The position numbers and the translations under genes were made by a program. Shown piece by piece: positions 36,416 through 46,126 of a DNA stretch of 64,000 bases; the stretch's first letter is position 1, and every line of letters begins with the position of its first letter. The notes below the pieces were generated by a model, which was given only the letters and a program-made list of their open reading frames with translations, searched no databases and had not been told where the DNA came from. The stretch is taken from NCBI GenBank assembly GCA_907165065.1, contig OU015533.1:25312578-25376577 (forward strand), written 5' to 3'. The DNA is from Caprimulgus europaeus (Eukaryota > Chordata > Aves > Caprimulgiformes > Caprimulgidae).

Positions 36416-36733
36416 ATGTCTGGTCCTTGACAACAAGTGGGCCAACAGTGGCTGAAGGCCTGCTAGGACCTGCTATATTTACAGCTTTGACTCTGAATTC
36501 GTATTCTCCACCTTCTACAAGATCCTCAACAGTAAACTTTGTTTCTTCCACATCACGTCTGTTGCATTGCTTCCAAGTCTCTTTCACCTCTCCAGTACGA
36601 TCCCAGCGAAGACATTCAACATTATAATGTGTAACAGGAGCTCCACCATCATTCTTCGGTGGTTTCCATGTCAAGCTCACTGTGTTCTTGGTTACAAGGC
36701 CAATCTTTAGTTTAATAGGTGGATCAGGAGGAT
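36416..36733 (-). CDS. TTN: TTN exon E39: one Fn3 domain, long
   Basis: 106 codons. DPPDPPIKLKIGLVTKNTVS, KNDGGAPVTHYNVECLRWDR with an extended RTGEVKETWKQC segment, YEFRVKAVNIAGPSRPSATV. Last Fn3 of D2. The acceptor is AAG. Confidence 0.94.
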
Positions 36734-36820
36734 CTTCACAAACAAAACAGAAATGTGAATAAATCCACTAAATAGTACTATCTGGTTTTAAAGTAATTGT
36801 TTGACTTTGATTTAACTTAC

Positions 36821-37120
36821 GGATTGGGTCCCTGGCTGTGGTCCGTTGGATGGTTTCTGCAGGAGGGCCAACACCAAAACGATTTTCTGCACGTACTCGA
36901 AAGAAATACTCTTGGCCAGATATGAGATCAGGTACAACAAAGGAAGTACTTCCACAATTGGCATTGACTTTAGTCCAGGCCTTCCCATCAATAGTTCTTT
37001 TCTCTATAACATAGCCTCTGATTCTATCTCCACCATCATCGTCTGGCATCTTCCATGAAAGTTTACAACTACCTCTTGTGATATCACTTACTTTTAGGTC
37101 TTTCGGTGGACCTGGGACAT
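36821..37120 (-). CDS. TTN: TTN exon E40: one Fn3 domain
   Basis: 100 codons. DVPGPPKDLKVSDITRGSCK, PDDDGGDRIRGYVIEKRTID, FFRVRAENRFGVGPPAETIQ. First Fn3 after the three-exon Ig of D2. Confidence 0.95.
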
Positions 37121-37220
37121 CTGTTAAGGGAAAAGCACAAGAGAAACAATTTTACATAAGTATGTAGAAAAATCAGACTAAAATGTAGTATTTGAATACT
37201 TCAATATGTGTAAGCCATAC

Positions 37221-37350
37221 CCAGCACATTTACTCTGATATGCACAGTTTTTTGTCCGGCTTTGTTCTTTGCTGTAATACTGTATCGTCCAGAATGACTT
37301 CTGTTGCACTCAGGGATGATGATCACTGAACGTGTATCAGTTGCTTCCAC
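37221..37350 (-). CDS. TTN: TTN exon E41: C-terminal part of a three-exon Ig
   Basis: 130 bases, phase 0 in, phase 1 out. VEATDTRSVIIIPECNRSHS, GRYSITAKNKAGQKTVHIRV. It supplies the strands after the loop encoded by E42. Confidence 0.93.
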
Positions 37351-37445
37351 CTGTGTATTAGAGAAGGAAAGAGAAGTTATAGATCAATTTTAAATATTTA
37401 TAACTGAGAAATGCAACAATACTAAAGTTACAAAAATTGCTTTAC

Positions 37446-37478
37446 CTGAGCTTCTTCAGGTACATTATGACCTCCCTC
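37446..37478 (-). CDS. TTN: TTN exon E42: 33-base microexon inside an Ig
   Basis: Eleven codons, EGGHNVPEEAQ, phase 0 at both ends. The transcript strand has acceptor TAG at 37479-37481 and donor GTAAAG at 37440-37445. It joins E43 (ending GKAKTTTK) to E41 (starting VEATDTR). Removing it would keep the frame and only shorten a loop, so it could be a cassette exon. The reading rests on frame and splice signals; no transcript evidence is available here. Confidence 0.85.
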
Positions 37479-37569
37479 CTATAAACAAAGGGAAATAACG
37501 TAAACATAAAAGAGGATAGGCTTAAATGTCTAGAAACAGTTGTAGAAAATAGATTTTTCTCTTTCTAAC

Positions 37570-37718
37570 CTTTGTTGTTGTCTTTGCTTTTCCTTCAAAC
37601 TCCCAAAATGTTTTTGGAACTGGACGGCCCTTGATAACAGCTGGGATTTTTATTGTTGTGCCAGCACGACAAGAGAGGAAATCCTGTGCTCCAATATCAA
37701 GAAAAATTTCTGGCTCCT
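37570..37718 (-). CDS. TTN: TTN exon E43: N-terminal part of a three-exon Ig
   Basis: 149 bases. EEPEIFLDIGAQDFLSCRAG, TTIKIPAVIKGRPVPKTFWE, ends FEGKAKTTTK in phase 0 with donor GTTAGA. It is the second Ig of D2, the only Ig in the window built from three exons. Confidence 0.92.
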
Positions 37719-38125
37719 CTGCAAAAATATTTTAATATATAAATTTTAGGAGCTAATAAACATAAATTTCTGTCAGCACTGAGCTGAAATCCCACATAAA
37801 CATACACAGTGCATGTTCATGTGAGAAAGATTTGGTGTGCAGAAAGGAAGCTGGAATGTGTATGAATAGAAAAAATTGTTGTAGTCATCTCTTCATAAAA
37901 TACACATTTTTTCCTTAGTCTGACTTTAGGTGCTCATCAGTTTTCTAATGGATCCTGCCCTAGTAATGTCATCATGACACTTTCACAAATGTGTGTCAAT
38001 CTTTTGTTATATTTTTGCATAATTGTCCTGTTTTGAATTTAGCTTGCTTGGCATTCTGCTTGAACATTCACAAGAGTAGGTGGCATTTACATAAAAATAC
38101 CTAAATTAATTCCCAGAACACTTAC
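37719..38125. other. Intron E44-E43, 407 bases
   Basis: No recognisable element. Confidence 0.8.
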
Positions 38126-38434
38126 CTAGAATATCTTGGACAGGTATTTCTGATGTTGCAGGACTTGGTTCTGATTCTCCAGCAGCATTTACAGCTTTCA
38201 CTCTAAATCGATATTTTCTGAGCTCTTTCAAGTTGGGAATAACACATTCACAAGTAGGAAAGAGTTTGTCTCCTTCATTCACCTTCTTCCAGTCAGTACT
38301 ACCTTCATCTTGCATTTCAACAATATATCCTTTTATAGGACTGCCACCATCCTTTTGTGGAGGCTTCCACGCAAGAGCTACAGATGATTTGGTTTTGTCT
38401 TTGATCTCTGGGCAAGATGGTGGACCAGGCACAA
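38126..38434 (-). CDS. TTN: TTN exon E44: one Fn3 domain
   Basis: 103 codons. VPGPPSCPEIKDKTKSSVAL, QKDGGSPIKGYIVEMQDEGS, YRFRVKAVNAAGESEPSPAT. Third Fn3 of D2. The acceptor is AAG. Confidence 0.94.
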
Positions 38435-38919
38435 CTTGTAAAACAAGAGCAAATAAAAATTACCTAAGAGTTAGTGTCTGCCTATATTTTTTTGAACAGT
38501 TTCTAGAAGAATGCAAGTATTTGCATTTTCTTCTGTCATACACAAAGTTTATAAACCTAGAACATGCATACTAATTACATATATTTCTAAGGGATACTTA
38601 AGGTACAAGGCATGAAAATTGAACTCTTTAACAATAAAGAAAAACAATAATATAAAAATCTGATTCTGAACTGAAATTTATTTGGCAATGTTTGCATTGG
38701 TGTAATCACAGTTTAAGGTTCATAAAGAGGTAAAAAAGTAAATTAAAGCTAATTATTTTTAAAACTGTGAAAAACTACATTGTGGCAACACATTCTTTTT
38801 CATTTAAGGAAAAATAAGCATTGGATTAATTGCACTGCATTCAATATAAATAATAGCAGCACATTTTGGTTCTGGTGTGATGTAATCCTTCAAAACAGTC
38901 ATACAAATTATGTACTTAC
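38435..38919. other. Intron E45-E44, 485 bases
   Basis: AT-rich, no recognisable element. Confidence 0.8.
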
Positions 38920-39349
38920 ATATGGGATCTGCTGCTAAGGCAGGATCTGACGGTTCACTGGGAGGGCCAATTCCAGCAAGATTTTCAGCCATAACTCTAA
39001 ACTGATATTCAACACCTTCAGCCAAACGAAGCACATTGTACTCTAAACCTTTTACTGATGGTTTTGTTACTGGAGCCCTGTTAACACGTGACCAGTAGAC
39101 ACCTCCCACTTCTCTCTTCTCCAACCAATATCCAGTTATTGGGCTGCCACCATTGTCCAAAGGAGGCTCCCAAGTCACCAGCATTGATGATCTTGTGCGA
39201 TCTAAAATTTTTGGCTTTCCAGGAGGTCCAGGAAGGCCATAGGGATCCTTAATAACAACTTTTTCTGAGAGGCATTCATCACTTATTCCATATTTGTTTA
39301 CAGCCCGGATTCTGAATTGATATTTTTCATCTGTTACAAGATTCCATAC
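38920..39349 (-). CDS. TTN: TTN exon E45: Fn3 C-terminal half plus a complete Fn3
   Basis: 430 bases, phase 0 in, phase 1 out. It begins VWNLVTDEKYQFRIRAVNKY (the end of the Fn3 from E46) and runs without an intron through KDPYGLPGPPGKPKILDRTR into the next Fn3, with [20 protein letters not shown] and YQFRVMAENLAGIGPPSEPS. It is the only D-zone domain edge outside E23 that lacks an intron. Confidence 0.94.
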
Positions 39350-39829
39350 CTGAAAAATAAGATTTAAATCAATACCTGTCTACTTTCAGGATAAATTTTA
39401 GTTGAAGCTATGCAGAGCTTTTTGCTTTAAGTTCTTTCTTGGAATCTCATTGACATACCTATGTTTATGTACTACACAGCTGTATGTAATGCCCTAGGGA
39501 TACTCTTATTTCATGTGCATAGGACCAAACATAAATAAAAATGTCATCTTGTTTGTTTTTGCATTTGGCAAAGCTATGAATAATGCTGGGAAACGTAAAG
39601 GAAGATGTCTTCTAAACTCAGCTGAGATTAAGTAGCAAAAGAGAACAATTATGTTTTGTCACATGATGAAAACACACATACATAGAAAGGCAACTTTCAT
39701 CAAGTAATTCTGGAGTCTAAATGGAGCACAAGCACAGGTATCTAGGCAAGTAACGGTTTTCATTAGATGTGTACTATTGTTACTTTTTAGGCATACTAAA
39801 GTATGTAATAAAGGTATTTTATAAATTAC
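39350..39829. other. Intron E46-E45, 480 bases
   Basis: Phase 0 intron inside an Fn3; no recognisable element. Confidence 0.8.
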
Positions 39830-40020
39830 CCTAAATCTTCTCTCAATAGCACTTTTGGAGACTTCCTCCCACTCAGATTTCTTCCTACTAGCATCACGTT
39901 TCTCAATAATATAATGAGTAATTTCACTACCACCATTATCAAGAGGTGCATCCCATGTTAAATAGCATGATTCTGCTTTAATATCTGAAACAGCAAGATT
40001 TCTTGGTGGAGAAGGACGAT
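39830..40020 (-). CDS. TTN: TTN exon E46: N-terminal part of an Fn3
   Basis: 191 bases. DRPSPPRNLAVSDIKAESCY, LDNGGSEITHYIIEKRDASR, then KKSEWEEVSKSAIERRFR, ending in phase 0. First Fn3 of D2; completed by E45 after a 480-base intron. Confidence 0.93.
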
Positions 40021-40111
40021 CTGTATGAAACCAATAGAGAATAGAATTACATTATGAAAAAGGCAAAAGCATTTTATTAACTGTCATTTTGTCAAAATGT
40101 CACCTCCTTAC

Positions 40112-40420
40112 CATACACTTCAACATGAACATTGCGAAATGCAGTGCCGAGACGATTGGAAGCTCTCACAGTGTAGGTGCCTTTATCCTCCCTCACTGCT
40201 GCAGGCAGGATAAGTTCAGTTTTTGCCTCACTTCTAGATACTTCTTCCTTGGTTATCTTAAGTGCACTGGATGTTTGGTCAATTAAAACTTCATTCTTGT
40301 CCCATTCAATCTTTGGCATTGGCAGACCTGTCACATCAGCAGGAATATTAACTGGTTCTCCTGCCTTCACTTTGATAGTATCCCCTCTCACAGCCAATCG
40401 TAATGTAACAGTTGGAGGTA
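40112..40420 (-). CDS. TTN: TTN exon E47: one Ig domain, start of D2
   Basis: 103 codons. PPTVTLRLAVRGDTIKVKAG, VTGLPMPKIEWDKNE, a lengthened KITKEEVSRSEAKTELILPA segment, EDKGTYTVRASNRLGTAFRN. It is about eight residues longer than the other opening Ig domains of D4 and D5. Confidence 0.95.
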
Positions 40421-40526
40421 CTGAAAACAAGAAGAAAAATGACAGAGTGAAGATGGAGATGAAACAGATAAATTGCTTTAGAGTGTTCTGGAGATATTTG
40501 TATGGATTTCTTTAAAGCAGATATAC

Positions 40527-40826
40527 CTTCATCATCTTGTATAACTACATTGAGGGGCAATGATGGTTCACTTTCTCCAATAGCATTGACAGCTTTGACA
40601 CGGAATTCATACATATGAAGTTCATCAAGTTTTTCAACAAGAAGAGATGTTGTTGGACAGAGCCTTGCATTAACTCTTTCATAGTCTTTTGAATCATGTC
40701 GCCTCTTCTCAACAATATATCCTAATATAGGACTGCCACCATCACTACGTGGAGGCTTCCAGTCAAGTGTAATGGTTGACTTGGTCCTCTCTGTGTACAT
40801 GAACCTCTCGGGTGCTGTTGGAGGAC
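40527..40826 (-). CDS. TTN: TTN exon E48: one Fn3 domain, end of D1
   Basis: 100 codons. GPPTAPERFMYTERTKSTIT, PRSDGGSPILGYIVEKRRHD, YEFRVKAVNAIGESEPSLPL. Confidence 0.95.
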
Positions 40827-41229
40827 CTATTTTCAGAGATAAATCATAATGAAAAAAAACATTTTAAAATTAGAGAATTTTTAATCATATGAATACAGTA
40901 ACTCTGGCTTTTTAAAACCATAGCTTTTGTATGCAAAGCATCTGACTATGGTTCTGGATGGTATGAAGTTTCTCAAGTATGTGGATAAAAAGGTAACAAG
41001 TAGTGTAGTGTCTCAGTAGACATCAGTATTTTGTTACACAGAGAACCATAGTATTTTCACAGAACTGATTCAGAGATCTGACTGAAGTAATTAATGTAAG
41101 GCAGATGCCTTATCCAGGTAGTAGAAAAGTAAATACTTTCTGTATAGAAAGCAATCCACACAACAATACTGGTTTATTAACCTACAATTAAAAATTGTTC
41201 AAAAAGCCCCATAAAATCAGCCATCTTAC
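40827..41229. other. Intron E49-E48, 403 bases
   Basis: No recognisable element. Confidence 0.8.
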
Positions 41230-41523
41230 CTAATGGATCAACTGCAAGAATGGGTCCTATTTCAACAGGTGGACCAGTACCAAACTTGTTCTTGGCACTA
41301 ACACGGAATTTATATTCCTGCCCTTCAACTAGACCTGTAATGTCACATTTAGACCTCTCTGTGTCTATGGCTACTCTCCATGTATGCATTTTTGCATCCT
41401 TCCGTTCAACAATGAAACCTATAATATCACTGCCGCCGTCATCTTCAGGATCAGACCAGTTGAGCAAACACATCTTCCTGTTTGTGACCACTGGCTTTAG
41501 GTCAAGGACTGGCCCAGGAACAT
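41230..41523 (-). CDS. TTN: TTN exon E49: one Fn3 domain
   Basis: 98 codons. DVPGPVLDLKPVVTNRKMCL, PEDDGGSDIIGFIVERKDAK, YKFRVSAKNKFGTGPPVEIG. First Fn3 after the second Ig of D1. Confidence 0.95.
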
Positions 41524-41614
41524 CTGAAAACCAAAATCAAACAAGTAGCATAAAGCACAAAGATGATCTCACCAAAATAAATGCTTGGTTGATTTCAGAA
41601 AATATTTTTCTTAC

Positions 41615-41899
41615 CAAATACTTCTACTCTGGTTCCTGCAGATTTGGAACCACTGCTATTGGTAGCAGTAATTACATATCTTCCATGGTCTTTTCTCAAT
41701 GCATTCTTAATGGTTAACTCAGATTTTGTGCCAACATTTTCAATAACAACTCGATCTTTGTCTAATTCACCCTCCTCCACAGTCCATGCAATGGTGGGAG
41801 TAGGACGCCCTGTCACAGTAGCAGGAATTTTAATAGTTTGCCCAGCCATGATCTGAATGCCTGCCTTGACAGAAACATCCAGCTCAACAGTGGGAGGCT
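41615..41899 (-). CDS. TTN: TTN exon E50: one Ig domain
   Basis: 95 codons. PPTVELDVSVKAGIQIMAG, VTGRPTPTIAWTVEEGEL, KDHGRYVITATNSSGSKSAG. Second Ig of D1. Confidence 0.95.
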
Positions 41900-41994
41900 C
41901 TGCAAAAGGGAGAGATCAGTCCATTAGTTCAAGGGAGAGATTAAAAAACACCTTTTAGGCAGACGGACATATGAAAATAATACAATTGCAATAC

Positions 41995-42291
41995 CTTTAG
42001 GTTCTGCAACTGTTACGGGTTCAGTTTCACCAGGTGGTCCTTCACCAGCTGCATTAAGTGCAGTAACACGGAGTTTATAGTCTGCACCTTCCCTGACTTC
42101 TTTAACAGTATATTGTCGAACTTTAATGGGTTTCTCTGTGCAACGTGACCACTCTTTTACTCCCACCAGTTGTTTGTATACATGGTAACCATTGATATCT
42201 CCACCACCATTATATGCAGGAGGTTCCCATTCTAACTCAATAGAAGTTGAGCTTGTATCAGCAACTCTTGGAATCGGTGGACCAGGTGGCA
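41995..42291 (-). CDS. TTN: TTN exon E51: one Fn3 domain
   Basis: 99 codons. VPPGPPIPRVADTSSTSIEL, PAYNGGGDINGYHVYKQLVG, YKLRVTALNAAGEGPPGETE. The core is NGGGDI. Third Fn3 of D1. Confidence 0.95.
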
Positions 42292-42379
42292 CTATAAATA
42301 AATAGGTGTAAATCAAAGTTAAAGTCTATGACTCCTTTTCTGTCACCTGTCTTCTACTAGCTTCTGCTAAGCTACTTAC

Positions 42380-42679
42380 TTATTGGGTCCTGCGCAGTTT
42401 TTGGATCTGATGGTGGACTAAATTTACCAGGGCCAGCTGCATTTTCAGCACATACTCTGAAGATGTAGGTTAATCCTTCCAACAGCCCTTCAACTTTTAT
42501 TTCTAGAGCATTCACAAGGTTCCTGTTGACCCGAGCCCAATGAGTACTATTAATTTCACGTTTTTCAATCCAATATCCTATGATCGGGCTGCCATTATCT
42601 TTTGGTTCATTCCATTTAACCAACATACTGTTGCTGGTAACATCTTGCACATCAGGCTTATTAGGTGGATCTGGTGGAG
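42380..42679 (-). CDS. TTN: TTN exon E52: one Fn3 domain
   Basis: 100 codons. APPDPPNKPDVQDVTSNSML, WNEPKDNGSPIIGYWIEKRE, YIFRVCAENAAGPGKFSPPS. The core is DNGS, one residue short of the usual DGGS spacing. Middle Fn3 of D1. Confidence 0.95.
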
Positions 42680-43145
42680 CTGAAAAACAGAATTGAAATT
42701 TTATCATCATTGCTGCCTTCTTCAGAGCTTACTCAAAGTTAAGAGACATCTCAGATATGAGAAAAAGACTAATTTCAAGTCATTCATAGTTCTTCTACTC
42801 TCTTTCTTAGAAAGTAATTCCTAGATGCAGTCAGTAATCAAACTTTTAGTGGTTCTCTCTTTTGGTTAGTCTGTTGAACACAGAGAATGTTACTATTCGG
42901 ATGTTAACTGCTCTAAGTGTAAAATTCTATGACAGTTATTGTCATTCTTTTTTCTTTACTATTGAAATTAGAATGTTTTCATTATTTCCCTTCATTTCAG
43001 TAGTTTAAAATGTGCAATAAATAATAATTACTTTGCTCAAGTTTTTTTCTGGGAGATGTTCATATAGATGAAGCTGGGTTGTTCTAAGAGTTTGTATTCT
43101 TACATTGTATTTCTGAAAAGGTTGTATTTCAAAAGTAAAACTTAC
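42680..43145. other. Intron E53-E52, 466 bases
   Basis: T-rich on plus; no recognisable element. Confidence 0.8.
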
Positions 43146-43448
43146 AGAAAGGATCTTTTGCTGTCATTGGTTTTGAAACACACGGCGGCCCTGATCCAAC
43201 TCTATTTTCAGCAAATACACGAAAGAGGTATTCTTTTTCTTCAATTAGTTTTGTTACATGGAACTTGCAATGCCTGAGTGTTGAACTGACAGTGACCCAG
43301 CCCATTTCAGCTTTTGTATTGTCTTTCTTTTCCAGCACATAGTTTAGGATTTCACTTCCACCATCATCAAGGGGAGGCTCCCACTTGCAAATGACAGAAT
43401 TTTTCCTCACATCTTCAAATACAAAGTTGACTGGAGGCCCAGGTGTAT
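43146..43448 (-). CDS. TTN: TTN exon E53: one Fn3 domain
   Basis: 101 codons. DTPGPPVNFVFEDVRKNSVI, LDDGGSEILNYVLEKKDNTK, YLFRVFAENRVGSGPPCVSK. First Fn3 of D1. Confidence 0.95.
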
Positions 43449-43543
43449 CTGTTAGTAAAGCAAGAAAAATGATTACTCACCTTGTGCATTCCTTACCCCA
43501 CACTCTGAACAACTAGATGTTTTTGAGAACATTCATTACATAC

Positions 43544-43918
43544 CTAACACATTAACTTCACATGAAGCTTTTGCAACACCATGATCATTTTCTACTTTAA
43601 TTGTAAACGTGCCATGGTCAGCCCTGATGGAGTCACGAATTGATAGTAGAGACTCTCCCTCTTTATGGTTGTCAATACTCATACGTTCTGGCAGTGAAAG
43701 CTGGAAAGGTTCCTCTTCTTCAGCTTCACCTTTCTTTTTCCTTGTATATTTTGTTACTCTCTTTTTTATTTCCTCTGGTCTGATAACTTCATCATTCCTC
43801 AGCCAAGTGATAGATGGATAAGGTGACCCTGAAATATGTGCCTCAAGTATGATCTCATCACCTCTCTTCACCTCAAGGCCAGACTGTAGATTTGCAGCAA
43901 GGAAGACTTTTGGAGCCT
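43544..43918 (-). CDS. TTN: TTN exon E54: Ig with a charged insertion, start of the D-zone
   Basis: 125 codons, about 30 longer than other Ig exons here. EAPKVFLAANLQSGLEVKRG, ISGSPYPSITWLRNDEVI, then an insertion of basic residues (KKRVTKYTRKKK) followed by acidic ones (GEAEEEEP), then FQLSLPERMSIDNHKEGES and DHGTFTIKVENDHGVAKASC. The insertion sits in the middle of the fold, after the Trp strand. It is one exon with normal splice sites, so the insertion is not an intron read as coding. Confidence 0.95.
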
Positions 43919-44015
43919 CTGTAATAACACAGAATGATAAATTGAGAGTAGAATCTTCCAATATGTTTGAGGATGTATGGCAATTACTACAAACTATCAA
44001 ATGAGCAATTCATAC

Positions 44016-44318
44016 CAATAGGATCCACAGCTTTCACAAAAGGAGTTATCCGAGAAGGCTCACTGATGCCAGCAGCATTCTCAGCACGAACACGAAACTG
44101 ATATTCCTTTCCTTCCTCAAGACCTTTAACTGGATAAGTTAATAGAGGTACTAGATAGTCATTGCACCTCTCCCACCTCTCCTTGCCCTTAGCGAGCTTT
44201 TCTATTATATAGCCCATAATCTTGCTTCCACCATCAAACAGGGGTGGTTTCCATGTAAGTGTTACTGATTTTGATGTTGGATTATGGACCTCAAGGTCAA
44301 CAGGAGGATCTGGAGGCT
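44016..44318 (-). CDS. TTN: TTN exon E55: one Fn3 domain, last of the I/A junction
   Basis: 101 codons. EPPDPPVDLEVHNPTSKSVT, LFDGGSKIMGYIIEKLAKGK, YQFRVRAENAAGISEPSRIT. It directly precedes D-zone repeat D1. Confidence 0.95.
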
Positions 44319-44419
44319 CTGTGGAAGAGTAGGAAAAGAGGGATCATATGAGAAAATAAAGTATAAAGATTCTAGTTAAAATTTAATTTGTTAGATAATT
44401 TAGTAGTAAAAACCCTTAC

Positions 44420-44719
44420 GTTTTGGGTCTTCTGCAATGATTGGGTTTCTTAGTTCAAGATATTCACCTCCTCCAATTTTATTGACAGCTTTAACACGGA
44501 AGTAATATTCACTGTTTGGGATAAGATCTTTGACTTGCCATGAAAGCTTATTTTCACCAGACATGACTGGAATATAAGTTCTACGACCAGCTTCTCTGCG
44601 TTCCAGCACATAATGCAGAATAGGAGTACCACCATCAAAGTCTGGAGGTTCCCAGGATACTTTGCAAGAATTCTTAGTTACTTCACTTGCCTTAATGTCT
44701 TTACACTGTCCAGGTGGAC
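44420..44719 (-). CDS. TTN: TTN exon E56: one Fn3 domain
   Basis: 100 codons. GPPGQCKDIKASEVTKNSCK, DFDGGTPILHYVLERREAGR, YYFRVKAVNKIGGGEYLELR. It follows the third Ig of the junction region. Confidence 0.95.
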
Positions 44720-45148
44720 CTGTTTTAAATAATAAAATCAGTTAACAAAATAGATTTGAACCAGTATACCTACAAATATGAAATTATATTGCATTTCTTT
44801 GCTTTGCAGAAAGTAGACCAAAACCACAAAAGTTTGCTACACAGTATATATATGAATTTATGTTTCTAAAGGTGAAAAATATTAAGAATTCTTATAGGCT
44901 TTTTTATATTTATCTAACGACTATTCATAATAATTTGGCTTTGATCAGCCACTGACTAGACAGACCAACTTGGGGCAAAATGATTTTTTTGTGGGAAACA
45001 TTCATGCCTTTATCGCAATCTAAATATGTCTGAGTTGAAGGGCTTCCTCCACATGGTAGAAAAGGGATTTTTCTAGTCCTTCCTTCTGCAAGCTCCAGGG
45101 CTCAAGTGAGGATAAGTATCTTTCTCAGAATGCAAGAAGCCTCGTTAC
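44720..45148. other. Intron E57-E56, 429 bases
   Basis: No recognisable element. Confidence 0.8.
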
Positions 45149-45427
45149 CTATGACTTTGACATTGACTGAGCCAGTTGTTGATGCCAGCTTGTTCTCCAA
45201 CGTGATAGTATAAACACCAGCATCAGCATGAACACTGTCTATGACTTCGAGCAATGCAGAGGTGTAGTCACTCTTCATTGTTGTTCTGTCACCAGCTTTC
45301 AACTCTTTGCCATCTTTGTGCCATGTTATAGTTGGGGATGGAACAGCTCTGAAGGGTATAGGAATACTTAATTTCTGTCCTTTAATAACAACAATGTCAC
45401 GAGTTTTTAGATCAATGGTTGGATTAC
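45149..45427 (-). CDS. TTN: TTN exon E57: one Ig domain
   Basis: 93 codons. GNPTIDLKTRDIVVIKGQKL, FRAVPSPTITWHKDGKEL, ADAGVYTITLENKLASTTGS. It ends the long Fn3 run E65-E58 and starts an Ig-Fn-Fn group. Confidence 0.95.
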
Positions 45428-45520
45428 CTGTAAAAGTAAGTATAATATTACCAGAAAGTTGTCAAACATAATTATTTTTTTCAGTTATGCAGATCTGAGA
45501 TAAAAGGAATCTATTCTTAC

Positions 45521-45826
45521 AGTCTGGGTCCTTGGCAACAACTTTTTCAGAGATGTCTGATGGCTCACTAGCTCCAACAGCATTGACAGCTCTGACTCTC
45601 AGCACATATTCCTTGTCTGGAACAACACCTTCCTCCACTTTACATTTTAGATCTTTTATTGGACGAGAATTGATTCGCATCCATTTTTCTGTTCCTGCTT
45701 CGCACATCTCAACATTATACCCAATAATAGGACTTCCACCATTCTTCTCAGGTGGTTTCCATGCAATGCAAATATGCTTTCGACCTGCATCTGTGACATG
45801 TAAATCCTGAGGAGGCGAAGGAGGGC
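45521..45826 (-). CDS. TTN: TTN exon E58: one Fn3 domain, last of a run of six
   Basis: 102 codons. [64 protein letters not shown] replaces DGGS. Confidence 0.95.
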
Positions 45827-45929
45827 CTGTAGAAATGGAAAGAATTGTGTCATTTTTCTCCCAGAATATCTGTTCAACACAGTATACTGCTTCCATAATC
45901 CATACACTGGATATTATACTACTGCTTAC

Positions 45930-46126
45930 TTGTTGGATCTTCAATATGAATGAGGTCAGTCGGTTCACTGGGATGACCACAGCCAGCTTCATTTTCTGCA
46001 CGAACCTGGAACTGTACATCTGTACCTTCAATGACATCAGTCACTCTGAAAGTGCAATCTGGACCAGCTGTCTTGCCAGCTTTTACCCAGCGAGTGGCTA
46101 GTTTTTCTTTCTTTTCAATAACATAT
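45930..46126 (-). CDS. TTN: TTN exon E59: C-terminal two thirds of an Fn3
   Basis: 197 bases, phase 2 in, phase 1 out. YVIEKKEKLATRWVKAGKTA, FQVRAENEAGCGHPSEPTDL. The first base completes an Arg codon begun in E60 (RPIQ-R-YVIE). The ORF running on to the right through 46326 is intron read-through. Confidence 0.93.

Larger units (their letters stand above)
36416..40420 (-). repeat. D-zone super-repeat D2 (exons E47-E39)
   Basis: Seven domains in nine exons: E46/E45 share an Fn3, E45 also holds a full Fn3, and the second Ig is spread over E43, E42 and E41. Confidence 0.92.
40527..43918 (-). repeat. D-zone super-repeat D1 (exons E54-E48)
   Basis: Seven domains, one per exon, opened by the Ig with the charged insertion (E54). 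It marks the start of the regular A-band repeats. Confidence 0.92.
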
